A stretch of DNA of 64,000 bases from Olivibacter jilunii (GCF_900607235.1 NZ_LR027848.1:857241-921240); one strand, 5' to 3'. Numbered from the stretch's first letter, positions 44,255-54,215 are shown. The notes: generated from the sequence alone by a model not told the origin. A program made the numbers and translations.

Positions 44255-44356
44255 TATTCTCTGCTCAACAAAAATATCACCCTCAATAGTAGCGAACCAA
44301 CAATCTTTTACCTCCAAAATTTATTTTGGACAGGTGTGGAGTAAAGCTTTATGTAG

Positions 44357-44387
44357 TTTGATTAATTGAAAAAAAATGTTAAATTAG
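44357..44387 (+). promoter_or_regulatory. Promoter of the lipoprotein gene at 44426
   Basis: TTTG (44357-44360), 19 bp, TAAATTAG (44380-44387; seven of eight matches to TAnnTTTG). Start of transcription would be near 44393. This speaks against a translation start at 44366. It lies just outside the IS right end. Confidence 0.5.
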
Positions 44388-44425
44388 CATCGACAGTGTT
44401 CTGTTTAATAATGCCTGTTCCTATT

Positions 44426-45853
44426 ATGATTCGATTAAATACGATATTCTTCAAAATATTTTTTCTTCTTGTTGCGCTTTCTTTTATGATCTCTTGCAAC
44501 AAAGATAACATCAAAACGACTGATCAAGAAGAAGGTCTAATCGTTGTGTCGTCACCTGGGAAAGTTGGTCAGTATAGTATCATTGACCAAGGCTCTGCGG
44601 TTTTGCAACCCACTAAAGTGGGTAGGCAATCTTTATTGGACTGGGAGCATATTAAATACATGCCTACTCCTGCTGGTAAGGAGCCTATTCTCGCTCCTTG
44701 GTTTAGCTTGTCACAAGATTATGATAGTAACTACATGCTCGACTTTAAAAAAAGAGACGGATGGGAATTGCTATATAATACTTTTTCAACGGAATACGAA
44801 AATCCTTTAGACTTTTTTATACTATATAATAAATATCGTGGTATAATAAGAATGTATAAATATATCGACAATACTGATATTAGTCAAATTAAAGATCTCA
44901 ATGTCTTGTATAATACAATTAAGATGCATTCAGGAGGGGGGCATACCCTTATTTTTTCCGATCAACTTATTGTTGATCTCAATAAACAATCTAACAGTGT
45001 TAGTATTATTGAACCGAAAGAGGTTAAGAACAATAGTTGGTATATTTCTGAGTTTGAAGTAGCTTATGATCCTAATGTAAGCGATTCTCAGATGTTAAAT
45101 TTTGTAATGGGATTTGGAAAAACAACGCAAAGTACTATTGGGAGACACGATTTTTCAGGAAGTCTGCCTTTAAGATTTAACATACAAAATCAAAGTTTTC
45201 CATATGTGGGCGGAGCAGGCGAATTATACCAAATTAACTTGAGGTCAGCTAAGGAGTTGCAGGATGCAAAAAATATTATACCAGAATTTTCTATAGATAG
45301 CAACATTCTTGACACTAATGATTCCAAAGAAATCGATCTTTTTAATGCTGTCACTGCGGACAAAAAAATGTCTCAAATGATTAAGGTAGCCACGACTGCT
45401 TCTGTTAATAATTTAGTGAATAACGCATTGATCACGACTCCAGTAGTCGGATGTCCTGGGTTTGATTGGAGTAATGGTGTTGGGGAGTTCCCAATTTTTA
45501 ATGAGTCATTAGGTGTTTTTTACTTGAATAAGATGCCCGAGGTATTTTTTACAAAAACTAGCGGAGAGCTTGCTTATAAGTACCAATTAAACGAAGGCTC
45601 ATTAGAATATCTTTTTAATCCGTTTGTGAGCAAGTATGCAACGATAGAAAATATAGAACAGGAAATGCTTGCTGTAGAGGATGGAGTTGAGAACGCTTTG
45701 ATAAGTTCAAAAGTCTATAAAGGGAGACAACTAAGCTCCAATAAAGCCTTGGACGTAGTCGGCGTTAGAGTATCTTTCGATTTGGTACCGAGTAATGGAA
45801 GCAGCAAAGTTCATATAATAAAAACTTTTAAGGCTAATATAGTGGACAAATAG
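44426..45853 (+). CDS. Hypothetical surface lipoprotein
   Basis: A 475-residue lipoprotein that I cannot assign. The signal peptide ends in FMISC (Cys24). The mature part has a segment DGWELLYNTFSTEYENPLDF with FFILYNKYRGIIRMYKYI, then regions rich in beta-strand-like text (SEFEVAYDPNV, LPLRFNIQNQSF), and ends with VRVSFDLVPSNGSSKVHIIKTF. No enzyme motif is visible. ATG 44426 is chosen because it gives a clean signal and follows the promoter; ATG 44411 and TTG 44366 are in frame upstream. Its two lipoprotein neighbours (41798 and 47552) suggest a surface-exposed set, perhaps an adhesin or SusCD accessory group, but this is only inference. Confidence 0.75.
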   Translation: MIRLNTIFFKIFFLLVALSFMISCNKDNIKTTDQEEGLIVVSSPGKVGQYSIIDQGSAVLQPTKVGRQSLLDWEHIKYMPTPAGKEPILAPWFSLSQDYDSNYMLDFKKRDGWELLYNTFSTEYENPLDFFILYNKYRGIIRMYKYIDNTDISQIKDLNVLYNTIKMHSGGGHTLIFSDQLIVDLNKQSNSVSIIEPKEVKNNSWYISEFEVAYDPNVSDSQMLNFVMGFGKTTQSTIGRHDFSGSLPLRFNIQNQSFPYVGGAGELYQINLRSAKELQDAKNIIPEFSIDSNILDTNDSKEIDLFNAVTADKKMSQMIKVATTASVNNLVNNALITTPVVGCPGFDWSNGVGEFPIFNESLGVFYLNKMPEVFFTKTSGELAYKYQLNEGSLEYLFNPFVSKYATIENIEQEMLAVEDGVENALISSKVYKGRQLSSNKALDVVGVRVSFDLVPSNGSSKVHIIKTFKANIVDK

Positions 45854-47506
45854 GCTTTTTTTTGAGATTTATAGAAATCATGAAAAGGTTGCCGTCAGCG
45901 TTTTTGTGTTTTCAGGCAACTCTTGTCAAAGGGGAAATTAATCATGGATAAGTTTAAACAAATGTAGAGATCTTAAAGGAACAACCATTGTGTTTTTGCC
46001 GCACTGACTTTAATCTGGCTATCCGTAAAATTGAACAACATAATCGTAATAGAGCTTGCTCTTTCGAAACTTAAATAGTAATACTGGTAGAGTAGATCGG
46101 ATAGTTGCAGTCGCTCTGAGATTGTTTCTCTTGTTTTATTTAGGATTGCGGAGATGAAAATAAACGGAGCTATCAAGGTATAGGTTTCCAGTGCCTATCA
46201 CTCAATAGGACCCTACGGAACAGGATAGTGATGATACAAATGGGTTTAGCACTCATCGTGGTTTTTCAGAACACTGCAAACAATGGAGAGATTAAATTCT
46301 ATCGTTTCGCTCATGATATCCTGTAAACTACCATTATTAAAATTCATTTAGCTATCGAATCGGCTCATTTTTCCGATAGAAGGCTGCGTTTTATTAGTAA
46401 AATAGGTTATTTCGATTGCACTATGCCGTATTGAGGTGCTGGAATACGACACAGTGCCATCAAGGTTCGGCATCGTGCTCTTTGATTGATACGTTTTACT
46501 ATCAAAGATTTGTGTTTCGCTAGTCAAATAAGCCGTCTCGCTTTCAGTTTAATTCGCTTCGCTTATAAAGGACTCTATTTTGCTAATAAAATGTGAAGTT
46601 TTAGTGGCGGTTTTCTTTGTGTTCAGGGAGGCGAAGCAAAGAAAAGTAGGAGCTCATTGAAAACATAATAAATCGAATAGCTTCTGACGCTGTTAAAATA
46701 GCGTAATTAGCAGTTATTGAATTAACCTTCATCCAATATTTGTGGTAAATAGGAAAGCGATAAAGGAAGTAAGGCGTGAGAAGCGAAGCCTTATTTTATA
46801 CTGGATCCATCTTGTGAGATCGCAGAAGTGAAGACAAATCGGGAAAAGAAAAAGGAGTTGGAAGATTGGCTGGAAGGAAAAGATTAATCTTCTATACGAA
46901 ATAATATAGTTAACTCTTGTTACAATTCTTATCTAATTTTAATTTTAGATGATGACTAAACATTGATGATTTGTAATTCTATGTGCTTTTTTAAATAAGT
47001 CTATATGATTGAATTTTTTTTCGGATTTTCTTTTTAAAAGTCTATCTTGCAAAGAAGCTAGACTATCCCATAGGCTGGCTTGCGGCCTTATTCTGGGGGT
47101 ACTCTAAGATAATTGCTTTATCCTTGTGTTGATTCTTTTAGAAAAGATAAGTTTAGGATTTATTAAATAAACAAAATATGAAAAACCTATTTCCAGCTAA
47201 CATTCTTATTTCTAGCTTGCGTTGCTTTTGTTTTGTTTCAAGGTCTGCAAGTATCAATGCCGAAGTGGCTTAGTTTTAGTTATGGTTAAATACAGTTGAT
47301 GTCCAGCTCTTTAATCAATCGCTGCTATCGAGAGCATAATAGTCGGAGCTTATACTATTAGATGAACTACTTTGCTGTCGTATTTAAATTATGTGTCTTA
47401 TGACTATGAAAATGACAGGTGTAAAACAAAGACACTCAAGAGATAGGTAAAGTGTGATTTTAGTGCCTTTTTGAATAACTTTATTTTGCTGATACTAATT
47501 TGTAAC
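45854..47506. other. Gene-poor decayed region of about 1.65 kb
   Basis: No intact gene is seen in either direction. Visible relics are the heptad repeat at 46246-46605, next to it a GGCGAAGCAAAGAAAAGTAG stretch (46629-46648) like a dispersed motif I recall from other Bacteroidota genomes, a short + strand frame at 46801-46887 ending EKKKELEDWLEGKD that may be a gene end, and a possible ruined lipoprotein start near 47178 (MKNLFPANILISS). The region lies between two surface lipoprotein genes. Confidence 0.6.
46246..46605 (-). repeat. Degenerate 21-bp tandem repeat reading as heptads on the - strand
   Basis: Read on the - strand from 46605, about 17 consecutive 7-codon units keep phase: TKTSHFI, SKIESFI, SEAN*TE, SETAYLT, SETQIFD, SKTYQSK, then weaker units, NKTQPSI, GKMSRFD, and, after a stop, SETIEFN. 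The consensus is about S-(K/E)-T-x-x-F-x. Two in-frame stops interrupt it, and no start or intact frame exists, so it is a relic coding repeat or a minisatellite. Confidence 0.6.
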
Positions 47507-47537
47507 TTTGGATATTTAATATTTTATGTTATGTTTG
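47507..47537 (+). promoter_or_regulatory. Promoter of the lipoprotein gene at 47552
   Basis: TTTG (47507-47510), 19 bp, TATGTTTG (47530-47537): a complete match to the Bacteroidota consensus. Transcription would begin near 47543, only about 9 nt before ATG 47552, so the mRNA has almost no leader. It rules out the upstream in-frame start at 47471. Confidence 0.65.
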
Positions 47538-47551
47538 ATAAAATTAAAATT

Positions 47552-48862
47552 ATGAAAAGATGTTTACCAATAATTCTAGTCTTTACGTTTGTGTTTTCAT
47601 GTTCTAAGAAAGACTCGTTTGAGAAAGATAGAGACTCGAAACAAGACAGGTCTATTACCTTTGATCAGGCGATGAGCATGATAAAAAGCGGAACAAATGC
47701 TGCAACTTCGAACGTCGCGCTTTCAACTACACCAAACACGAAATCAACAACTATAAATTTTCAATCCTTTCAAGGATATGACGCTTGTACTACATCAGAA
47801 AAGACCGTTAATGGTATTACTTTCAAATCTACTCAAGGATTCTCTAAGCTTAACGTAAATAATCTTAATCCTCAGACTTATTACTATTTAAGCCTATCTA
47901 CTTTACACGCCTACTCTGAATCCTTACCTGGGAGTTATGGCAGCGGTATGGCAATTAAGTATCCCTTTAAGCAAGGGTCGATATATAAAATAAAGACTAC
48001 TCTTGGTGGAACAGATTATGAATGGGGGCAAACTAAAGATATTAGAAGATTTCCGACTTTACAGGCAAGGTTAACCAATAACCCAACAATTATGTCGATT
48101 TGTGCAAATTCGGGTCCAATTAATTTGACAGGTTCGTCCGAGCCGACACAGATTTTTCCCGCTATAGCTAAGGGATCTACAAAGGCAGTTGAATTATTAT
48201 TTACTGCTGATAAATGTTACGATTATCTTTGGCTAAGCGCTCTTCCAAATACTTCTGGAAAATCAAACTCTACAGCAGAACTATGGAACAATATTGTTAT
48301 CGAAGAACAAAATCAATTTGCAGTTGTAGGACCGGAATCTTTGACCGTTAATCAGGTTGCCACATATTCTGTTGAAGCCTTTTCTTTGCCAATTAACTCA
48401 AATTTTACATGGTCTGTTTCCGGCGATTTTCAAATAGTTGGTAGCAACGTGGGACCTTCTGTAGCGATAAAAACAACAGGCTTAGGGGGCGGGGAAATTT
48501 CTATAAGTCTTAACGGATGTAATAAAATCGTTTCGAAAGTTTATACCTCACCAATTGTTAATGAAGTTCGGTTGGAGGGGCCTTCATTTCTGTATGAACT
48601 TGGAAATTTTTCAACGTTTCAAATTGTAAAAACTGGCTCGTCAGTTAATAGAGTTATTTCGCAGGTCACCTGGACGCCACCTCCTGGCTGCTTTATTCAG
48701 GTTACATCAAATACAACAGCTGACATTAGGGCTGGTCAACCGTCACAATCTGATTACTTGATCGTTTCATTTCTAATGGATGGAGTTCCAATCACGTTAA
48801 AGAAACCTATAACAATCCAAATATTAAGCCCTAACCCTGGAGATCCAGGTACAACGACTTAG
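47552..48862 (+). CDS. Surface lipoprotein with Ig/PKD-like domain
   Basis: A 436-residue lipoprotein of unknown function, paralogous to the product of 41798-42916. The signal ends in VFSC (Cys17). After a Ser/Thr-rich linker (SGTNAATSNVALSTTPNTKS) comes a domain beginning NFQSFQGYDACTTSEKTVNG, and then an Ig/PKD-like region (VVGPESLTVNQVATYSVEAF, FTWSVSGDFQIVGSNVG, GLGGGEISISLNGC). A second beta-sandwich follows, and the end is Pro/Gly/Thr-rich (PNPGDPGTTT). Such proteins often act in adhesion or as binding modules at the surface. ATG 47552 is fixed by the lipoprotein signal and the promoter just upstream. Confidence 0.78.
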   Translation: MKRCLPIILVFTFVFSCSKKDSFEKDRDSKQDRSITFDQAMSMIKSGTNAATSNVALSTTPNTKSTTINFQSFQGYDACTTSEKTVNGITFKSTQGFSKLNVNNLNPQTYYYLSLSTLHAYSESLPGSYGSGMAIKYPFKQGSIYKIKTTLGGTDYEWGQTKDIRRFPTLQARLTNNPTIMSICANSGPINLTGSSEPTQIFPAIAKGSTKAVELLFTADKCYDYLWLSALPNTSGKSNSTAELWNNIVIEEQNQFAVVGPESLTVNQVATYSVEAFSLPINSNFTWSVSGDFQIVGSNVGPSVAIKTTGLGGGEISISLNGCNKIVSKVYTSPIVNEVRLEGPSFLYELGNFSTFQIVKTGSSVNRVISQVTWTPPPGCFIQVTSNTTADIRAGQPSQSDYLIVSFLMDGVPITLKKPITIQILSPNPGDPGTTT

Positions 48863-48923
48863 TAAGAATAATTTGTTTAGATCTAGGCGAAATATAAACA
48901 AAAGAAGAACTGGTTACATATAC

Positions 48924-48970
48924 AATTTATCTCCTTTTTAGGAAGGGGCCGACTAAAAAGGAGATAAATT
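48924..48970 (+). terminator. Long perfect hairpin after the lipoprotein gene
   Basis: Perfect 18-bp arms (48924-48941 and 48953-48970, AATTTATCTCCTTTTTAG and its complement) around an 11-nt loop. It is probably a terminator, although no long T-run follows. Between 48971 and 49380 nothing else is recognisable. Confidence 0.65.
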
Positions 48971-49380
48971 TGTCTCCTCATTCCTCGAAGAATTGTGAAG
49001 ACAGGATTGTCGGTCCTCATGCGGACAACCATCTTAACTATATTTTATCGGCGTTAATTTTCTTATCGACGGCAACAACTGTCTGAAATAGCAAGTAAAT
49101 GTAACTACTTTCTAAAACTACTTTGCTTTAATTTGTTATTCGCAAAAGAAGTTCTAGCATTTCAATTTGCAACTTATTTGACTATTTTGAGGTACATAGC
49201 GTTACAATTCTCATGAAATTTTAATAAGCAATCATTGGATTATTTGTATTCGTGAGTATGAGGATTTTCAATACTTTAATTACCTTGTTTGTTACAATCG
49301 CGTTTTTAAGGAAGCTAGTAAAAACGGCGCTACAAGCTTTTTTGCTGAAATTTTATCCTACATTTATGAATAGATAAAAA

Positions 49381-49754
49381 AAAACCTTGCAAAATATTTT
49401 CAATATCTTAATTTTGGTAACTAATTGTCAAATTTTTCTTATAATAACTTAAGTGTAACGTATTGAGATAGATTTACTTAGCCTAATTAGGATGACAAAT
49501 GTAAGTGAAGAAGAATTGAGTGGATTGATCAACCTATTCTAAAGCCATTTTTCCTGTCTTTTGCGTACACTGAACTCGAATTATTATGATAAGTAGCAAT
49601 TTGTATATTGTTCAACGGATCAATATCCGGGACCAAGTGAAAGGATATGCCTTGACATCATACTTGATGCGTAAACCTTATCGGGTTCAGCCTAAATATA
49701 GTCCAGTTGCTTTATATTTAATCAATTTAATATTTTAACCAAAACACAAAACAC
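49381..49754 (+). promoter_or_regulatory. Promoter and conserved leader of SusC/D pair 3
   Basis: TTG (49387-49389), 19 bp, TAATTTTG (49409-49416), an exact consensus promoter. The leader of about 330 nt shares several blocks with the leader of pair 4: the promoter region AAAATATTTTCAA, GTATTGAGATAGATTTAC, a CCTAT/AGCCAT block, and the final TAATCAATTTAAT..TTTTAACCAAAA. This points to duplication of the whole unit or to a kept regulatory function. Confidence 0.65.
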
Positions 49755-52751
49755 ATGAAACAAAAACTACTAAGTTTTTTCTTACTGTTTACTCTCTTAA
49801 TAGGAGCAGTATACGCGCAGGAAAGGAGGGTCAGCGGAAAAGTGTCTGACGAAAACGGACAGCCCCTACCAGGAGTATCAGTGGTAGTGAGCGGTTCAAC
49901 TATTGGAACCCAGACCAGCAATGATGGAATGTTTTCTTTATCCGTTCCAGCAGGAGCTGTAAGCTTAACTTTCAGTTATATTGGTTACAAAACCTTAGTA
50001 CAAAGTTTAAGCGCTGGAAACAATTTAGATGTAACGCTAGGTATTAACGCTTCTGAGTTATCGGAAGTTGTGGTTGTTGGTTATGGACAGCAGAGTCGAG
50101 CTTTAAGTACTCAAACAGTAGCGTCTGTAAGTTCGGAGTCTTTTAAAAATGTACCTATTCAGACTCCCCAGCAAATTCTACAAGGGCAAGCTGCTGGCGT
50201 TAATATGGTGAACTCATCGGGTGTTTTAGGTGCTGAAGCGCAAATTACCATTCGAGGTGGTTCCTCTCTAAGTGCGGGTGGACGTCCGTTGTATGTAATT
50301 GACGGTGTACCTCTAAATTCTGCTGGAGCGCAGTATACTCAAGCGCAAGGAGGTGCCTCAGCCCTTAACCCATTGATTAACATCAATCCCAATGATATTG
50401 AAAGTATGACGGTATTAAAGGACGCCTCTGCAGTTGCAATCTATGGATCAAGGGGTTCTAACGGGGTCATACTTATTACTACCAAAAAGGGAACTGGGCA
50501 AGGTAAAACAAAGATAAATGCGGATTACTTTACAGGGTTCTCCAAGCCAACTTCCTTAGAACCAATGATGAACGCTGATCAGTGGCGTCAATTTCGAACC
50601 GATTATTTGACAGCGAATAATGCCTCTGTTCCGCAATTCCCAACGACAAGTTACGATTGGATAGATAATGTTGTTAGAACGGGTCATGTGAATACCGCGA
50701 ACCTCAGCGCTACTGGAGGAAGTGAAAAGACAACGTTTTTTGTTGGAGGAACGTATTCTACTGAAAGTGGTTATACGATAGGAAACCAAATGGATCGTTT
50801 ATCTGGACGCATTAATTTAAATCATAAGGTCTCTGATAAAGTGAATTTTGGTGTAAATTATAATCTTTCTCACGTTGATATGGATAGAATTGGGGCAGAG
50901 AACAATACTTATGCACCACTTACATCGGCTTATTTGCAATTGCCTTATATTACACCATATGGTCCTGACGGAAAGTTTCAAAACACGGGCTTTATTGCTA
51001 ATGTAATTGCTATTGAACAGACTGGTATAAATAAAAATTGGTCGGATAGAAGTACTGGTAACGCTTACGCAGAATTGGAAGTTATTGAAGGTTTGAAACT
51101 GAAGACCGATTGGGGAATTGATAACTATAAAATTGACGAAAAATATAGAGAGTCAGATTTGCTAACACCTGGTGGTTATGGATATCGTACTAATTATACC
51201 GATAATAAATGGTTGACTACCAATACGCTGAATTATAACAAAACTTTTGATGGCAGACACAACATCGGCGCATTGCTAGGTTACAGTTTTGAAAAGGCTA
51301 CATTGACGCAAATATTTGTGGAAGGAACAGGTTATGCTAGCGATGGGTTGCCTAATGTTGGATCAGCATCAAATCCAGTTTCCGCATCTGAAGAGATTTT
51401 TGACTGGGCGCTTGAATCTCAGTTTGCGCGTGTAAACTATAGTTTCGATGATAAGTACTTGTTTGAAGGATCTTTTCGTCGTGATGGTTCCTCGCGGTTT
51501 GGACCGAATAAAAAATATGGAAACTTCTATGCTCTATCAGGCGGTTGGGTCATTTCCAATGAAGGTTTTTTCAATAAGGATAATAATATTGCTCAATTCC
51601 TGAAATTGACCACTAGTTATGGAACAGCTGGGAATGATAATATAGGTTATTATGATTATCTAGGCACTTTCTTAGCGGGAACCGATGCCAATAGTCAGAT
51701 TGTTAATTATAATGGTGAGTCTGGGTTAGTTCCAAGCAGGGTTGCAAATCCCAATTTAAGCTGGGAAGAAACGGCTCAGTTCGATGTGGGACTAAGCGGT
51801 CGATTCTTCAACGCGATCGATATTCAAATGAATTTTTATAATAAGACATCGCGGGATCTATTGCTTAATGTACCATTACCTTTTACAACAGGATTCGCTA
51901 GTGCGTCGCAGAATGTAGGTAAACTAAGAAATAGAGGTTTTGAATTTACAATCAACTCTGAAAATATCAATCGCGATCATTTTACTTGGAGAACCTCTTT
52001 TAATATAGCGTTCAACAAGAACACGGTTTTGGAGCTACCTGAAAATAGAGACGAAGACGGAAGAAACTTTTTGGGAACAGGCGAGCAAAGAGCAATTGTA
52101 GGACATTCTAAAAATACGTTTTATTTGATACGATATAACGGAATCAACCCGGAAACCGGGGATGCGGAGTGGTTAACAAAAGATGGTACACCTACTACAT
52201 CACCAACGGCTGCTGATCGGGTGATAGTTGGCAAAGCAGACCCAACGTTTCAAGGTGGTATCACTAATACCTTTACATTCAAAGGTTTTGATTTAACTGC
52301 ATTTTTTAACTTTACTCAAGGCAATGATGTTTATATCGATGGCTTAGAATTTACTGATAATTTCGGATCAGGTTCCTACAATAAAAGCGTGAAGCTTTTA
52401 GACTACTGGAGACAACCTGGCGATCAAGCCTTTGCACCTGCATTGAATAGTGATACAAGAACAACCTATCATCAGCCGTCCACGAAGCAAATGATGGATG
52501 GTTCTTATTTGAGACTAAAGACGTTAACCCTAGGATATAACTTGCCAAGCAGTTTTTTGGCAAAAACAAAAATATTCTCGAGTGCGAGAATATATTTCCT
52601 CGGTCAGAATTTGTGGACTGTTAAAAGTAAGGATTTTAGAGGTGATCCTGAAATTTCAGCTAATGGAGCTAGTAATTTAACAATAGGTCAAAGTTTCTTT
52701 GCACTACCACAGGCAAAATCATACACATTCGGAGTTAATCTTACACTTTAA
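49755..52751 (+). CDS. SusC/RagA-family TonB-dependent outer-membrane transporter (pair 3)
   Basis: A 998-residue SusC-like transporter, the shortest of the four. Signal peptide (1-21, ending VYA), carboxypeptidase-regulatory-like domain (about 24-98), LSEVVVVGYGQQ, plug (GQAAGVNMVNSSG; YGSRGSNGVILITTKKG) and barrel with the FEGSFRRDGSSRFG strand and C-terminal TFGVNLTL. It belongs to the common VVVGYG branch, unlike pairs 1 and 2. The start hairpin (49762-49779) is perfectly paired. The SusD gene follows after 11 nt. Confidence 0.95.
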   Translation: MKQKLLSFFLLFTLLIGAVYAQERRVSGKVSDENGQPLPGVSVVVSGSTIGTQTSNDGMFSLSVPAGAVSLTFSYIGYKTLVQSLSAGNNLDVTLGINASELSEVVVVGYGQQSRALSTQTVASVSSESFKNVPIQTPQQILQGQAAGVNMVNSSGVLGAEAQITIRGGSSLSAGGRPLYVIDGVPLNSAGAQYTQAQGGASALNPLININPNDIESMTVLKDASAVAIYGSRGSNGVILITTKKGTGQGKTKINADYFTGFSKPTSLEPMMNADQWRQFRTDYLTANNASVPQFPTTSYDWIDNVVRTGHVNTANLSATGGSEKTTFFVGGTYSTESGYTIGNQMDRLSGRINLNHKVSDKVNFGVNYNLSHVDMDRIGAENNTYAPLTSAYLQLPYITPYGPDGKFQNTGFIANVIAIEQTGINKNWSDRSTGNAYAELEVIEGLKLKTDWGIDNYKIDEKYRESDLLTPGGYGYRTNYTDNKWLTTNTLNYNKTFDGRHNIGALLGYSFEKATLTQIFVEGTGYASDGLPNVGSASNPVSASEEIFDWALESQFARVNYSFDDKYLFEGSFRRDGSSRFGPNKKYGNFYALSGGWVISNEGFFNKDNNIAQFLKLTTSYGTAGNDNIGYYDYLGTFLAGTDANSQIVNYNGESGLVPSRVANPNLSWEETAQFDVGLSGRFFNAIDIQMNFYNKTSRDLLLNVPLPFTTGFASASQNVGKLRNRGFEFTINSENINRDHFTWRTSFNIAFNKNTVLELPENRDEDGRNFLGTGEQRAIVGHSKNTFYLIRYNGINPETGDAEWLTKDGTPTTSPTAADRVIVGKADPTFQGGITNTFTFKGFDLTAFFNFTQGNDVYIDGLEFTDNFGSGSYNKSVKLLDYWRQPGDQAFAPALNSDTRTTYHQPSTKQMMDGSYLRLKTLTLGYNLPSSFLAKTKIFSSARIYFLGQNLWTVKSKDFRGDPEISANGASNLTIGQSFFALPQAKSYTFGVNLTL

Positions 52752-52762
52752 AATATAAGAAC

Positions 52763-54172
52763 ATGAAAATCAGATATATATATTTAACTTTTGCGATGTT
52801 GGTTTTCCTTTCAGCATGCGAAAAGAAATTAGACTTGCTTCCGCAACAGGACTTAACAGAAGAACTTGTCTTTAGTAGTCCAGAAACCACTCTAAGCGCC
52901 CTTCGGGGAGTATATAGCACAACCCAAACGTTGGAATTTTATGGTTCGATGCCTCAGGTTATTGCTGATTACATGGCGGATAATGTTGATTTTATTGGGA
53001 CATTTCCAACCCTTCAACAATTAAACGATTTTGCATCTGTATCGACAAATAGTAGTGTTTATGATGTTTGGGAAATACATTATCAGGTAATCACAAGAGC
53101 TAATAAGGTAATTGCTAATGTACCAAATGTTGAGGGACTTTCGGACGAATTGAAAGCCCAGTACATCGCTGAAGCGAAGTTCTTAAGAGCACTAGCATAT
53201 TTTCAGTTAGTGAATTTCTTCGCGCAACCATTTCAAGTCAGTAACGGCAACAACTTAGGTGTTCCGCTCGTTCTGGAAGACTTTACTGGAGAAGTTACCT
53301 ATCCTTCGCGGAGTTCATTAAATGAAGTCCATGCTCAAATATTAAAGGACTTAGAAGAAGCTGTACCTGCGCTTCCGTCATCCTATGAAAGCGCTTCGGA
53401 TACGAGGGGAAGAGCTACAAAAGGAGCTGCCTACGCCCTGCTGTCTCGTTTATATCTTTATAGAGAAGAATGGGCTCAGGTGGTTGAAGCTGCCAATAAT
53501 ACACTTGAGCAAGGAATATATGATTTAGCTGCAGATTTTAGCTTCTATAATGGAAATACTAGTGAAGATGTATTCACCATTCAGAATAGTGCAACAGACA
53601 ATGGTAGAACAGGTGCCGGTGGCTGGGCCTCTTATTATATGCCCGCTTCTGCTGGTGGGCGAGGCGATGCTCCATTCTCTCAAAGTTTAATTCAGGCATT
53701 TGAAGCGGAGCCTGGAGATAAGCGTTTCAATTTAAAAATAGAAGGACAAACTGCTGGAATAGACTACTTTTTCAATAACAAATTTCCAGATGCAGTAAAC
53801 AACAGCGACAACTCTCCTGTTATTAGGACAACGGAAGTTTACCTAAATTTAGCTGAAGCATTGGCGCATTTGAGTACAACCCCAGATGTTCAAGCGATTG
53901 ATATTTTGAACAATCGTATACGGAGGAGGGCTGGACTTGGTCCTAAATCTGTACTTACGCAGAACGAACTTATTAACGCTCTACTTCTTGAGAGAAGAAA
54001 AGAGCTGGCATTTGAAGGACATCGGAGGATGGATATGCTAAGAAACCGACAGAATCTAAGAGGCGGGCAGGCCTCGGCAGCGTTTGGAGCACCAAAAACT
54101 ATTCTGCCAATCCCTCAAAGAGAGATAGATAATAATCCGAGTTTACAAGGACAACAGAACGAAGGATACTAA
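52763..54172 (+). CDS. SusD/RagB-family surface lipoprotein (pair 3)
   Basis: A 469-residue SusD/RagB lipoprotein with lipobox LSAC (Cys19). Typical segments are LDLLPQQDLTEELVFSSPET at the N-terminus, AEAKFLRALAYFQLVNFF (TPR-like helix pair), RATKGAAYALLSRLYLY, and the C-terminal RRKELAFEGHRRMDMLR with ILPIPQREIDNNPSLQ. This is the classic RagB/SusD plan, different from the SusDs of pairs 1 and 2. Confidence 0.94.
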   Translation: MKIRYIYLTFAMLVFLSACEKKLDLLPQQDLTEELVFSSPETTLSALRGVYSTTQTLEFYGSMPQVIADYMADNVDFIGTFPTLQQLNDFASVSTNSSVYDVWEIHYQVITRANKVIANVPNVEGLSDELKAQYIAEAKFLRALAYFQLVNFFAQPFQVSNGNNLGVPLVLEDFTGEVTYPSRSSLNEVHAQILKDLEEAVPALPSSYESASDTRGRATKGAAYALLSRLYLYREEWAQVVEAANNTLEQGIYDLAADFSFYNGNTSEDVFTIQNSATDNGRTGAGGWASYYMPASAGGRGDAPFSQSLIQAFEAEPGDKRFNLKIEGQTAGIDYFFNNKFPDAVNNSDNSPVIRTTEVYLNLAEALAHLSTTPDVQAIDILNNRIRRRAGLGPKSVLTQNELINALLLERRKELAFEGHRRMDMLRNRQNLRGGQASAAFGAPKTILPIPQREIDNNPSLQGQQNEGY

Positions 54173-54181
54173 ATTTAGGAA

Positions 54182-54215
54182 GCGACTGCAGGGGCATCTC
54201 TGTCATTGCAGTCGC
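54182..54215 (+). terminator. Hairpin after SusC/D pair 3
   Basis: GCGACTGCA (54182-54190) pairs perfectly with TGCAGTCGC (54207-54215) around a 16-nt loop, 9 nt after the stop. T-run weak, so a moderate call. Confidence 0.6.

Noticed and set aside
45973-46176. A 67-codon frame on the - strand in the gene-free region
   Set aside because: It starts with TTG, has no promoter and no recognised motif; chance or a ruin.
46801-46887. A short + strand frame ending EKKKELEDWLEGKD
   Set aside because: It looks protein-like but only about 28 codons are open and no start is present. It is noted as a possible gene end, not called.
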